Shown: positions 51,701 through 57,600, counted from the stretch's first letter. The stretch is DNA of 64,000 bases from Branchiostoma belcheri (GCF_001625305.1 NW_017803976.1:1544841-1608840); one strand, 5' to 3'. Notes: generated by a model not told the origin, from the sequence alone. Program-made: numbers and translations.

Positions 51701-54327
51701 GACGACCATAAGTGAGATTTATTATTAGATTTTGTATCCGAAAAAAAATGCCCTAAAATCTTACCAACCTGAAATTGTAGAAAGTACATACTTTCTGTCA
51801 TATCATTTCATGTTAAGGCAACACCCAGGGCTGCTCAATGACGTGCAGTGTCTTTGATTGTAAAACAGTGATCTAGTCCAACGCAGTCTTTGTCTGTTGG
51901 TTAGGCCACACCGACTTAATTTTATGGATGACATCCTCGCGCGCATTGGTTTTCGCCTGTTCTCAAAAAAAAAAATCTCGATCACGTCCTCCGAGTCTCT
52001 GACCTGGCTCTAGGCCTGGGTCGGGGCCATGGTAGTTAGCGACAATACTGAGCCGGGCACCAGGCTACCGAAGCTCCTCGACTCAGGAACTCAGTACATA
52101 CGTACAGTGCCGATTCATAAATTACGAAAAAAGCCAGCATGTACCAGCTTGTCGTATACGTCGCTATTTACTGCCGCAAATTCACAACACCAGGTTGTAT
52201 GCCCGTGGTTTTGTAGCATTTTAAAATTATTTTTGACCGGAATTTTTTTTATTCGCCCGCGCGCACCAGTTTGGAAGTCTTCAGAGGATGTCATCCATAA
52301 AATTAAGTCGGTGTGGCCTTACTTTGTTATGATGGAGTATCAGGAACCCACAGAGACTGTGTTGGACTTCACAAAATACCGACTGAACGTCTGTCACCCC
52401 CCGGGTTACATATGTTCAAGAGAGACTGCCCATTCATTGAGTAACCTTCTTTTCCAGCGCCGACGGCAGCTTCGACGTCGCAGCGAAAACCCGTGCGCAG
52501 GTGTTCCATGACGGCCGGGTGCGCTGGATCCCGCCCGCCCTCTACAAGAGCTACTGTTACATCGACGTGCGCTTCTTCCCGTTTGACCAGCAGAACTGCT
52601 CTATGAAGTTCGGCACGTGGACGTACGATTTCACGCTGGTGGACATGACGCTTTGGGAGAACGCCATGGACAGAGCGAACTTCCGTGAGTCCGGAGAGTG
52701 GATCGTGATCGACGCTCCCGTCTACCGACACGTGGAAGACTACGCCTGCTGCCCGCCTTACGTAGATGTCACAGGCTACCTGGTGATACAGAGACTCCCT
52801 CTTTTCTTTACCGTGAACTTGATCGTGCCATGTGTGCTCTTCTCCTTCATCTCCCTCTTTGTTTTCTACCTTCCTTCTAACTGTGGCGAAAAGATAACGC
52901 TCAGCATTTCTGTCTTACTGTCACTGTCTGTGTTCCTCTTGGTCATCTTCAACACCATCCCGTCCACTTCATTGGCTGTGCCGCTCATTGGGAAGTACCT
53001 CCTCTTCACCGTTACCATGGTAGCAACGTCAATCACGGCGACAGTGTTCGTGTCGAACATTTACCACCGCTCGGGCAGTACCCACGACATGTCCGAGTGG
53101 GTTAGAGTCGTGTTTCTCCGCTGGCTTCCCGGCATCCTTTGCATGAGGCGTCCTGGGGACGAGGCTTCCATCGAGAAAGACCTTCACATGTCTCTGCCTG
53201 ATCTTGAGGAGACCAAACTCGCCACGGCTCTCCAGTACGTGAAGATGAGACGGATGAGAGCCAGACGACAGACGGGCGAGGACCGGGAGGAATATCAGAA
53301 GTGCCCCGTCAGGACTATAGAAGCCCCCGAGGAAGCCAGGCCGGCGTTAGAGGGGCTGGAGTACGTCACAAGTTTCTTGAAGAGGCAGGATAAATGTGAT
53401 GCGGTAAGTAAACAATTACTATACATCAGATATGACGTCGAATCAATACATTTCTATATTCATCCTTCTATATTCTACATCTACAAATGCATGTCTATAT
53501 GCAACTTGCTAAACGCAAGGGTGACAAAGCTAGTATGAAACATTTCAAAGATAGCAAACAATGTGATATCATAAAGCCTATAATTATGCAGTCTTTTTTT
53601 ACAACGGTAACGGCTAGCTGATAATGATTATGATTCTCCCATCGTATTTTTTTAATGACACTTGGAATTTGTAATCAGTGTTATAAATAATGTATCTTAA
53701 ATACTGTTATGTCCCGGAGGGAAAGTTATGCACTAACAACATTAAACAAGACTGGCAATGAAAACATACATTGCCATGGCGACGGTGGTTGCTGTTAGGG
53801 TTATTGTTTGCATGGCACTGCCATCATTTCATGATTTTGAGGAAGCTTGGTACCTGTTATAAGACTAGACAGATACAGTGCACTCTTCCCCTGAGTGTAT
53901 AGTGAACAAGCCCTGGGGTCACAGAAAGTAGGGCCATCCGGGGCAGAGAGGTCTTCCCAGGGGTTTCCAGGAATGTGGGCATAGATGTGGGTCAGAGCCT
54001 GTGGACATTCCATTCCTGTGGACAAAATGCCTGTACCATTCCTAGAATTCTTGAAAACTGCACACAATACTGTACCATTAGGCTCCTCCCTCAGACGTCG
54101 CCAAAAAGTGCCGTCAGCGAGTTTATATTTTAGAAACACAAAATAATGTTCAACACACTAGCATAACATCAAAATATTTTTCTTCATAGTTGGAAGAGGA
54201 CTGGAACTACATTGCCATGATCATAGACCGGATCTTCCTGTGGGTTTTCTCCATCGTCTGTCTCCTGGGCACCGGCTGCATCTTCCTCGAGCCCTTCGTC
54301 ACCGAGAACAAGGCAACACCGGCGTGA
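18679..54327 (+). CDS. CHRNA-like: alpha-type nicotinic acetylcholine receptor subunit, isoform/module A (six exons)
   Basis: Ligand-gated cation channel subunit of the plasma membrane, gated by acetylcholine. Exons join in phase at 18679-18721, 43314-43453, 47157-47201, 47646-47755, 52458-53403 and 54190-54327, giving 473 residues, a normal nAChR length. Order: signal peptide (1-15), ligand-binding domain with loop D Trp73, loop A Tyr111, Cys-loop Cys146-Cys160 (13 residues between), loop B Trp167, and loop C Tyr208 with the vicinal pair Cys210-Cys211 that marks alpha subunits; then M1 (about 226-250), M2 (259-278), M3 (289-313), a cytoplasmic loop and M4 (about 437-458). Sequons are NVT in exon 2 and NLT in exon 4. 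M1-M3 resemble vertebrate muscle alpha1 most closely by memory, with a shorter loop C (CCPPY). All introns are GT-AG. Exon 1 is the least certain part because it lies 24.6 kb upstream. Subtype and orthology are unresolved. Confidence 0.88.
19577..20190 (+). mobile_element. LINE 3' end
   Basis: The frame 19577-20017 ends with [20 protein letters not shown], a Cys/His knuckle typical of LINE ORF2 ends, then [19 protein letters not shown]. The tail is GAATAAAATAAAATAAAAAT. Confidence 0.72.
20542..20686 (+). repeat. repeat with hammerhead-like motif
   Basis: It contains CTGACGAA (20564-20571), a perfect stem AGCTAGT/ACTAGCT, then GAAA (20590-20593), followed by TATCCAGTTGCTTGAGTAAC and CCTTCATCGACG. 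The same sequence recurs at 24500-24660. Confidence 0.6.
21057..21573. repeat. tandem repeat, about four units of 125-140 bp
   Basis: Units share GGTATAGGTTTAACACGAAT, CCAAAGCTTTTCAACATG and GTTGTCTCCCCACGATCG and differ at a few bases and small indels. There are no spacers, so it is a minisatellite and not a CRISPR. Confidence 0.88.
22421..22620 (-). mobile_element. LINE-like 3' UTR (minus)
   Basis: The plus strand shows GTTTATGTTTGTGTTTATTA then ATCTCCATTAGTAA and CTAGTCTTCCTGGAGTCC, shared with 33410-33620. On the minus strand it ends in an ACATAA-type tail. Confidence 0.5.
23022..23370 (+). mobile_element. probable LINE 3' end
   Basis: The frame reads [20 protein letters not shown], comparable to LLLTGSP of the LINE at 19577. 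A GTGGTGCCG/CGGCACCAC hairpin lies in the 3' UTR (23292-23336). Confidence 0.45.
23424..23444 (+). promoter_or_regulatory. RE1/NRSE-like motif in nAChR intron 1
   Basis: TTCAGCAC (23424-23431) and GGACAG (23435-23440) followed by GGCC, with the half-site spacing of the vertebrate REST site. Three of about twenty informative positions differ from the consensus as I recall it. Confidence 0.3.
23621..23974 (-). other. unrecognised 117-codon frame in intron 1
   Basis: The minus frame includes [20 protein letters not shown] and [20 protein letters not shown] and has a less biased composition than most chance frames here. I recognise no family. It could be a decayed mobile-element frame or an antisense exon. 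Confidence 0.2.
24380..24660. repeat. fold-back repeat with hammerhead-like motif on both arms
   Basis: Left arm (about 24383-24460) and right arm (about 24480-24546) are inverted copies including CTCAGTCACTGACGAAAG. The right arm continues into the same tail as 20542-20686. Confidence 0.65.
25454..25538. promoter_or_regulatory. cluster of five CACGTG E-boxes in intron 1
   Basis: CACGTG occurs at 25454, 25465, 25478, 25489 and 25533, four of them within 41 bp and spaced 11-13 bp, about one helical turn. Confidence 0.4.
26532..26822 (+). mobile_element. tRNA-derived SINE
   Basis: The head is tRNA-like: A box TAGCTCAATTGG, B box GAGTTCAAACC and an anticodon loop reading TTTGTAA (tRNA-Thr-like). 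A tRNA-unrelated body containing CCAAGGGCTACGGAAATGG and a T-run tail follow. It is flanked by a perfect 12-bp duplication TTAACTCATGTA (26520-26531, 26823-26834). Confidence 0.88.
27217..27429. mobile_element. Mutator-like fold-back element family M2
   Basis: Two arms of about 100 bp, starting TAGCCTCTACCAGGCACCGC, pair almost perfectly. They are flanked by the 9-bp duplication GGTTTATTC (27208-27216, 27430-27438). Confidence 0.88.
27662..28223. mobile_element. Mutator-like element M3, host of a nested MITE
   Basis: Inverted arms (GTCTCCACCAGACTC, then AGGCTGAATAAATAGTAG) lie at both ends, flanked by the 9-bp duplication AGGTCCAGT at 27653-27661 and 28224-28232. A family-1 MITE (27699-28079) sits in its left arm. 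The core also holds a small ATGTAGCTG/CAGCTACAT hairpin. Confidence 0.8.
27699..28079. mobile_element. Harbinger-type MITE family 1, nested in a Mutator-like element
   Basis: Family-1 termini with TAA on both sides (27696-27698, 28080-28082). It sits inside the left terminal repeat of the element at 27662-28223, so it is the younger of the two. Confidence 0.9.
28279..28485. mobile_element. Mutator-like MITE family M1
   Basis: Termini TAATCTCCAAGCAGATC and CAGCTTGGAGAGTA. ACTGAGTG lies on both sides (8-9 bp duplication). Confidence 0.78.
29728..30221. mobile_element. Harbinger-type MITE family 2, full copy
   Basis: TTA on both sides. Same family and near-identical interior to 651-1134, in the opposite orientation. 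Confidence 0.9.
32793..33358. mobile_element. GC-rich inverted-repeat element with TAA target duplication
   Basis: Termini TGCTTCGGTCCCAATTG are inverted at both ends with TAA on both flanks. The interior is rich in CCGGG/GCCCG words (repeated CTGCCGGGT and GGTGCCCGCC). There is no coding capacity. The 3-bp duplication suggests a Harbinger relative. Confidence 0.75.
33410..33620 (-). mobile_element. LINE-like 3' UTR (minus), second copy
   Basis: Shares ATCTCCATCAGTAACTAG and TCTTCCTGGA with 22421-22620. Confidence 0.48.
33769..34140. mobile_element. piggyBac-like MITE (TTAA target)
   Basis: Ends AGTGATATTATGTAAGATTT and AAATCTTACATAATACCACT, with TTAA on both sides. There is no coding capacity. 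Related copies lie near 4351-4530 and 56186-56534. Confidence 0.72.
34403..34962. mobile_element. inverted-repeat element with GGCC termini and ATA flanks
   Basis: GGCCTTGTTCATATGAA and its inverse TTCATATGAACAGGGCC close a 560-bp element, with ATA on both sides. The GGCC ends and 3-bp duplication again point to Harbinger. Confidence 0.7.
35247..35425. mobile_element. Harbinger-type MITE family 2, left part
   Basis: It starts GGCCACAGCAAGTAAATTTT after TAA. Homology to the 37.9-kb copy is lost near 35425, so the right end is missing. Confidence 0.8.
35528..35860. mobile_element. inverted-repeat element, ACGT-rich (family 4), copy 1
   Basis: Ends AGCCCTGGTCACA and TTGTGACCAAGGCT, with TTA on both sides (35525-35527, 35861-35863). 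The interior is dense in CGTACG and CACGT words. Its right 183 bp appear again at 36046-36228. Confidence 0.75.
35878..36025. mobile_element. Mutator-like fold-back element family M2, cut by an assembly gap
   Basis: It starts TAGCCTCTACCAGGAACCGC like 27217-27429, passes the hairpin centre, and stops at the N run before the second arm is complete. The 9 bp before it (CCGTTGGGG) occur once, uninterrupted, at 36237-36245. Confidence 0.85.
36026..36045. other. assembly gap (20 N)
   Basis: The gap falls inside the second arm of a hairpin element, a structure that often breaks sequencing and assembly. Confidence 0.98.
36046..36245. repeat. duplicate of 35678-35877, likely the other haplotype
   Basis: 200 bp match with two substitutions seen. 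After the shared CCGTTGGGG this copy continues directly into TACTCCC, while the first copy enters the fold-back element. Confidence 0.85.
36287..36755. mobile_element. inverted-repeat element, ACGT-rich (family 4), copy 2
   Basis: Ends AGCGACGGTCACAACCCG and GGGTTGTGACCGTCGCC, with TTA on both sides. The interior is clearly related to 35528-35860. Confidence 0.75.
37040..37390 (-). mobile_element. LINE 3' end (minus), same family as 10831-11266
   Basis: The minus strand reads [20 protein letters not shown] and then the same 3' UTR (shared CAAACTACATAAAGAGAGTA on the plus strand). Confidence 0.68.
37511..37755. repeat. two adjacent fold-backs
   Basis: The first pairs TACCCCTGCCCAGAGTA with its inverse (37540-37593). 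The second (37614-37755) pairs GTTAGGCTGGTTACCAAACC with its inverse and contains an inner hairpin of AGCTCCCGAGTCCTACATC. Confidence 0.7.
37920..38395. mobile_element. Harbinger-type MITE family 2, full copy
   Basis: Termini GGCCACAGCAAGTAAATTTT, TTA on both sides. Confidence 0.9.
38725..38900 (-). mobile_element. LINE-like 3' UTR (minus)
   Basis: The minus strand ends GCAAATAAAGACTATTACTA, with GCCTTCGGGCATGATTTTGC before it. A tandem duplication of a 23-bp unit containing GACAACTACTGTCTGGAAAA lies at 38819-38864. Confidence 0.5.
39775..40330 (-). mobile_element. LINE 3' end (minus) with TTTGA-type tail
   Basis: The minus strand reads [20 protein letters not shown] and [15 protein letters not shown], a LINE ORF2 C-terminus, then a 3' UTR ending in repeats of ATCAA (39778-39806 as TGATT). 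Confidence 0.65.
41466..41859. mobile_element. Harbinger-type MITE family 1, full copy (nAChR intron 1)
   Basis: Full-length family-1 element with TTA on both sides, close in sequence to 1669-2068. Confidence 0.9.
42830..43020 (+). mobile_element. LINE ORF2 C-terminal fragment
   Basis: The frame reads [20 protein letters not shown] then [13 protein letters not shown] and a stop, as at the end of CR1-type ORF2. Confidence 0.65.
43114..43270. mobile_element. Mutator-like MITE family M1 next to nAChR exon 2
   Basis: Termini TAATCTCCAAGCAGATC and CTCTGCTTGGAGAGTA, with a perfect 9-bp duplication ATAGATAGT at 43105-43113 and 43271-43279. The element ends 43 bp before exon 2. Confidence 0.88.
43314..43453 (+). 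CDS. CHRNA-like: nAChR exon 2 (N-terminal helix and first beta strands)
   Basis: It is bounded by a pyrimidine-rich acceptor ending CCCTACAG and a GTAAGG donor. It encodes residues 15-61, including [20 protein letters not shown] and [15 protein letters not shown], the classic start of the mature nAChR chain (N-terminal helix, RPV motif, strand beta1). It contains one N-glycosylation sequon (NVT). A Mutator-like element inserted only 43 bp before the exon. Confidence 0.93.
43509..43900. mobile_element. Harbinger-type MITE family 1, full copy (nAChR intron 2)
   Basis: TTA flanks both ends. It starts 55 bp after the exon 2 donor. Confidence 0.9.
43901..44345 (-). mobile_element. LINE 3' end (minus)
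   Basis: The minus frame 44237-44046 reads [20 protein letters not shown], matching the [15 protein letters not shown] end of the LINE at 19577. A MITE (43509-43900) abuts its 3' side. Confidence 0.55.
44546..44900 (+). mobile_element. LINE (RTE-like) ORF2 C-terminal fragment
   Basis: The frame reads [36 protein letters not shown] and RKRWRAI. The order RLxxxGHxxR, GxRxRGRPxxxW and DRxxWR is the hallmark of many LINE ORF2 tails. Confidence 0.75.
45176..45558. mobile_element. Harbinger-type MITE family 1, full copy
   Basis: Family-1 termini with TAA on both sides, in nAChR intron 2. Confidence 0.9.
45706..45943. repeat. long fold-back with hammerhead-like arms
   Basis: Arms of about 100 bp (TAGGGTATAGAATTT... 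and its inverse) meet near 45820. Each arm holds CTGAGGAA, stem GGTGTC/GACATC and GAAA (plus strand on the right arm). The word AGTTCCAAACG occurs just left (about 45666) and again right of the adjacent MITE (about 46335), possibly an 11-bp target duplication. Confidence 0.65.
45944..46333. mobile_element. Harbinger-type MITE family 1, full copy
   Basis: TAA on both sides. It is inserted exactly at the right edge of the fold-back at 45706-45943. Confidence 0.9.
46334..47156 (+). other. end of nAChR intron 2, nothing recognised
   Basis: AT-rich intronic DNA with short chance frames. Confidence 0.5.
47157..47201 (+). CDS. CHRNA-like: nAChR exon 3 (loop D)
   Basis: A 45-bp exon between TTTCAG and GTACGA encodes [15 protein letters not shown], residues 62-76. 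This micro-exon is a constant of nAChR genes. It carries the complementary-face loop D tryptophan (Trp73 here, Torpedo Trp55/57). It is phase 0 at both ends. Confidence 0.95.
47646..47755 (+). CDS. CHRNA-like: nAChR exon 4 (loop A)
   Basis: A 110-bp exon, the standard size for nAChR exon 4, encodes [20 protein letters not shown] through WVPDVVLYN. It contains loop A Tyr111, the WxPDxxLYN motif and an NLT sequon. It ends AA before GTGAGT, so the split Asn codon is completed by C in module A or T in module B. This is the branching point between the two 3' modules. Confidence 0.95.
47756..49959 (+). other. first part of nAChR intron 4, nothing recognised
   Basis: A C run at 48784-48795 is the only simple feature. 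50606-51903 in the same intron is likewise without recognised features. Confidence 0.5.
49960..50357. mobile_element. inverted-repeat element with CCGTAGCCAGG termini and poly-G
   Basis: CCGTAGCCAGG near 49961 is inverted as CCTGGCTACGG near 50347, each next to a G or C run. There is an internal direct repeat of AAAAAGTGGACC near 50246-50300. Ends of this type are widespread in marine invertebrate genomes (from memory). Confidence 0.6.
50396..50605. repeat. imperfect tandem duplication
   Basis: Two units about 114 bp apart both hold ATGAGTGC, TTGTACTGATGACC and CAGTTCA in the same order. Confidence 0.55.
51904..52318. mobile_element. Harbinger-type MITE, family 2 variant (nAChR intron 4)
   Basis: Termini GGCCACACCGACTTAATTTT, TTA on both sides. 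It ends 139 bp before exon 5 of module A. Confidence 0.88.
52458..53403 (+). CDS. CHRNA-like: nAChR module A exon 5 (Cys-loop, loops B and C, M1-M3, cytoplasmic loop)
   Basis: A single 946-bp exon from TTTCCAG to GTAAGT encodes residues 113-428. It includes the Cys-loop ([15 protein letters not shown]), loop B (FGTWTYD), loop C ([11 protein letters not shown]), M1, M2 with the intermediate-ring GEK and 9' Leu267, M3, and a short intracellular loop ending QDKCDA. The reading frame stays open past the donor to 53538, but that extension is intronic: module B has a donor at the same codon, and the last exon continues in frame with LEEDW. Module B carries an intron inside what is one exon here. 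Confidence 0.95.
53746..54113 (-). repeat. unclassified interspersed repeat R-A, copy 2 (module A last intron)
   Basis: Inverse-orientation copy of 8868-9213. It ends 76 bp before the last exon of module A. The frame [23 protein letters not shown] is kept, with a 9-bp in-frame length difference from copy 1. Confidence 0.7.
54190..54327 (+). CDS. CHRNA-like: nAChR module A last exon (M4 and stop)
   Basis: It starts after TCTTCATAG with [18 protein letters not shown], the MA-helix end and M4 of nAChRs, and stops at TGA 54325-54327 after NKATPA. The extracellular tail is short, as usual. No clear AATAAA was found in the next 500 bp. Confidence 0.94.
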   Translation: MEEDWNYIAMIIDRIFLWVFSIVCLLGTGCIFLEPFVTENKATPA

Positions 54328-54902
54328 TACCAACATCACCACTTACAAGAAACTGCAATGCGATACCACTTACAAGAAACTGCAATGCGATACCATCCTC
54401 CATCTTGAACCGAAGCAACTATCGTATACATTGTATACGCATCGTTATATTTGTAAACAAGAATTATAAGCTCAAATACCTATAGTAAATGACACGGGGC
54501 AACGTAAGATAATATAAACGAATCATGTTTAGAAAATGTTTTCTTATGTCCTGAAAGCTTACAAGATGGCTAAGTGCTTTGTAATGTACATTCCAAACTT
54601 ACTGTTGTATAGAGCAAAAGTCACTACACGTGTATATGTCCGGGAGTAAAGTAAATGGTTTCATGTTCAGAGGTGCTTCTGGTTTGTATGTAAGTTTAGA
54701 GATAGAGAGGTATATTTTTAGAATAACTCGCAACATAGAGCTATGTTTGTACAACGATGTAGACTTTGTAGCCAAATCTTGTGGCAATTGAGGAAACATT
54801 GCGTAACACGGTACAAGTGATTTTACTCTTCTTTACATGATAACATTTGTAAGACATTGTAAATATTAGCAGTTATCGTTGAAGAGATTCATCAGTCACG
54901 TA
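54328..54902 (+). other. probable 3' UTR of module A
   Basis: It starts with a short direct duplication of ACTTACAAGAAACTGCAATG (54339-54384). No AATAAA was found. Confidence 0.45.
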
Positions 54903-55177
54903 AGTTCAGTAAGATAATTCTTTCAATCAGTGACTATTAAATCCTAAGGTACATACCTCCGAATTTTCGACGACTAGTCAGTTAGCCCTACCTACCTCTA
55001 CTCCGCAAGGAGGCAGAGGGGGGGGGAAGATCCACGCAAGTCTCGTCCTAGTCTCGCGTTCTCTTGCGAGACTAGGATCATTCCGTGACCAAGACGAACT
55101 GACTAGTCGTCGAAAATTCGGAGGTATGTACCTTAGGATTTAATAGTCACTGATTGAAAGAATTATCTTACTGAACT
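54903..55177. repeat. fold-back repeat downstream of module A
   Basis: Arms of about 80 bp (AGTTCAGTAAGATAATTC... inward to CGACTAGTCAGTT) pair almost perfectly around a 100-bp centre that itself holds CTAGTCTCGC/GCGAGACTAG. No clear target duplication was seen. Confidence 0.75.
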
Positions 55178-55409
55178 AGCAGCTATCGGGTGTTAGGTTC
55201 GATAGCTTAACTGTTGCCATCATGTCGGCAGCCTGCACTTGGACTAATGACATTACAGCATCACAGTACAGTTACCTAAAACTTAAGAAAAAAAACTTTT
55301 GATCAGCTTGTTCATGAAGAGTATATATTCATAGTTAGCAAAGTTATAAGATCACCCAAAATATTGTGCAGCACCTTATTTTTGTGCGCCATTGGATACA
55401 CTGGCATTA

Positions 55410-55815
55410 GGCCATGTTGATTTGGTTATATGGATGACATCCGCGCGCGCATGAATTTTCGGCCGTTTCAAAAAAAAAAAGTTTTCAACCATACTGTAAA
55501 TCGTACAAAACAGTTGCAAAATGAGCAAAAATATACCGTAAGTTACAAAAAATAATAAATAAAAACTATACCAATGTCGTAGAATGCCGGATGCCAAAAT
55601 CAAACGAAAAAAGACGAAATTGTAAAGAAATGAACTTGAAGACTAGATTATTCGCCAAACCATATTCTGTCCCATTTGTTCAACCCTCACGACCACGTAG
55701 ATTTCATAATGAAAACGACTTATTATTTTTTTGCAAAACTTTTTTTTATTCGCACGCGCGCATCAGTTTTGGGGTTCTCGGAGGATGTCATCCATATAAT
55801 CAAATCAACATGGCC
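55410..55815. mobile_element. Harbinger-type MITE family 1, full copy (between modules A and B)
   Basis: TTA on both sides. One terminus has GGTTATATGG in place of GATTATATGG. Otherwise typical. Confidence 0.9.
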
Positions 55816-56185
55816 TTACGTACTAAAAAGAGAGTATCAACGTCAATTAGGCTACCTATGGGCACAGTGATATGGATGTACAATAAAGAGACTATTGGGC
55901 AATGTGCTTCTGATTTGACCACCACTAAATTAGTGACTCGTATGTAACACAAGAGTTTTGAATAGATTTTAAAACATAGACAAAAGTCCACAGACCTGGT
56001 AAGCATCTAAAATATCTCGGAGTTCTAAAATCAATTCTAAAACGTATATGATATATGTGGGTGCACGGTTCAATACAAAAAGCGGAAGACTAAGCTCTAT
56101 GTAACTATGAATCATGAATGAAATAGTTTCATATAAGGTTGACATATGTTAGTCAGGCTTCCCCTGACCTATTTAATACACATCT

Positions 56186-56534
56186 AATGCGATATTATGT
56201 CAGATTTTTTGTGCAAAAACTGTAAATGTAAGTAATTTTCTCATCTAGATTGTCATTTTCAATACCTTTCAACATATTAGCGCCGCTATTTCGCTTTTCC
56301 AACGAGAATAAGTTGCGCCAGGCCCGCTGTATTTTTAGGAGGCTCCTAAAAAGAATGTAAACAAACAGCGATTTTCGTTTGGGTATCTTCGGCAGCTTCC
56401 AACACGTTTTTGCGGCACAATGACGTTGATCTTTTACTCCCCAAATGTGATTATGAATCCAGGTAGGCATATAGCGCCAGAAAATGTGTACAACAACGAT
56501 GTTTAAAATAGTGAAAACCTTACATAATGCCGCT
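56186..56534. mobile_element. piggyBac-like MITE, second copy
   Basis: Same interior as 33769-34140 (shared TTGCGCCAGGCCCGCTGTAT and the ACGTTGATCTTTTACTCCCC block). The right flank is TTAA; the left flank has decayed to CTAA. Confidence 0.68.
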
Positions 56535-56588
56535 TTAAAAGCTGCTAAATGACTATAACAAAGTTAGACAGGCCAAACCAAAGACTAG

Positions 56589-57032
56589 CAGACCACCGCC
56601 CAGTTGACTATTTATTTATTTATTTTATTTATTTATTTGCATCAGGCCCATGGCCCATATCAACAAACACAGTACATACAATTAAAAACAAATCTAAAAC
56701 TATTTGGAGAAGACTAAGTCCACATAATGCCGCCAGAACGTACTGTGGCGGAAGGCATCAGAATGCACAAGGAGATGGATAATCTCATTGTCTGACGACA
56801 TGTACAACAGACGGGAAACGAATGAGTGGGTGACTTTACGGCGTTTAGCGTCAAACGTGTCTGTCCGGTTCTTAGCAAACAGATAACTTGTACTTGCATA
56901 CCTGCCAGCACAAAACAACAACTTAAAAGCACTGTGGTATGCCTCCCGTAGTTTGGATACTGCTCCCACACTATACATAGACCACAATTGTGCGCAGTAC
57001 ATTGGCGAACAGAACGCCGAGAACAGCAACAT
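56589..57032 (-). mobile_element. LINE 3' end (minus)
   Basis: The minus frame from 57032 reads SPMYCAQLWSMYSVGAVSKL, REAYHSAFKLLFCAGRYAS and VSRLLYMSSDNEI, the C-terminal part of LINE reverse transcriptases. It ends in a TAAATAAATAAA tail near 56610. Confidence 0.75.
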
Positions 57033-57217
57033 TGATCAGATCTATTGATCAGAAAGTGATGTATTTAGTAATTGATCCCCGGTCTTCAGTGATTAGGTCT
57101 CCGGAGGTCGATAGGAGGACCCAGGTGTGCGAGGGAAAACGTGTCCAAATAGATCGAAACCGAGCGGACTAATTATGATGAAACCAACACAGGAAACTGC
57201 GAAAGCCTGTTCGTTCC

Positions 57218-57347
57218 TACTCTCCAAGCAGAGGTTTGGGTTTTGGGGGTATTTTTAGTGTGTTTTTAGGCAAAAGAGAAACCCCCCAAAAAAGCCTAAA
57301 AACACACTAAAAATACCCCCAATACCCAAACCTCTGCTTGGAGAGTA
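57218..57347. mobile_element. Mutator-like fold-back element, M1 termini
   Basis: A near-perfect 130-bp hairpin: TACTCTCCAAGCAGAGG inward to a small centre and back. It is flanked by a perfect 9-bp duplication GTTCGTTCC (57209-57217, 57348-57356). Confidence 0.88.
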
Positions 57348-57484
57348 GTTCGTTCCATCTATACAATCAATAGGTTTACGTAGTGGTTTACCAGCTAAAA
57401 GGTTCAGCTTATATGAAAGACACAGCCCGTCCCAAATCATAGTTTTTGGATAGATACCCGTTGACTACTGATCTCTTAATTAAC

Positions 57485-57600
57485 AAAGGTACCGGTAGTG
57501 AATGCTACCTGAAAAGTCTGTTTTCAAAATCTATCCAGATGCTTGAGTAGCTTTTAACTCGGTATCTGAATATCCTGGCTATCTTACCTTCATTGGTATA
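57485..57600 (+). repeat. diverged copy of the hammerhead-like repeat
   Basis: GGTAGT/GCTACC stem followed by TGAAAAG, then TATCCAGATGCTTGAGTAG and CCTTCATTGG, aligning with 20572-20686. The stem sequence differs but still pairs. Confidence 0.5.

Noticed and set aside
52029-52511. 160-codon frame overlapping the start of exon 5
   Set aside because: It lies in a MITE and intron and is out of frame with the receptor.
53404-53538. Continuation of the module A frame past exon 5
   Set aside because: Module B and the last exon show that QDKCDA is followed by a splice to LEEDW. The extension is intron read-through by chance. The same applies to 59289-59438.
54240-54485. Small frame over the last exon of module A
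   Set aside because: It is a shifted frame over the M4 exon and a short duplication.
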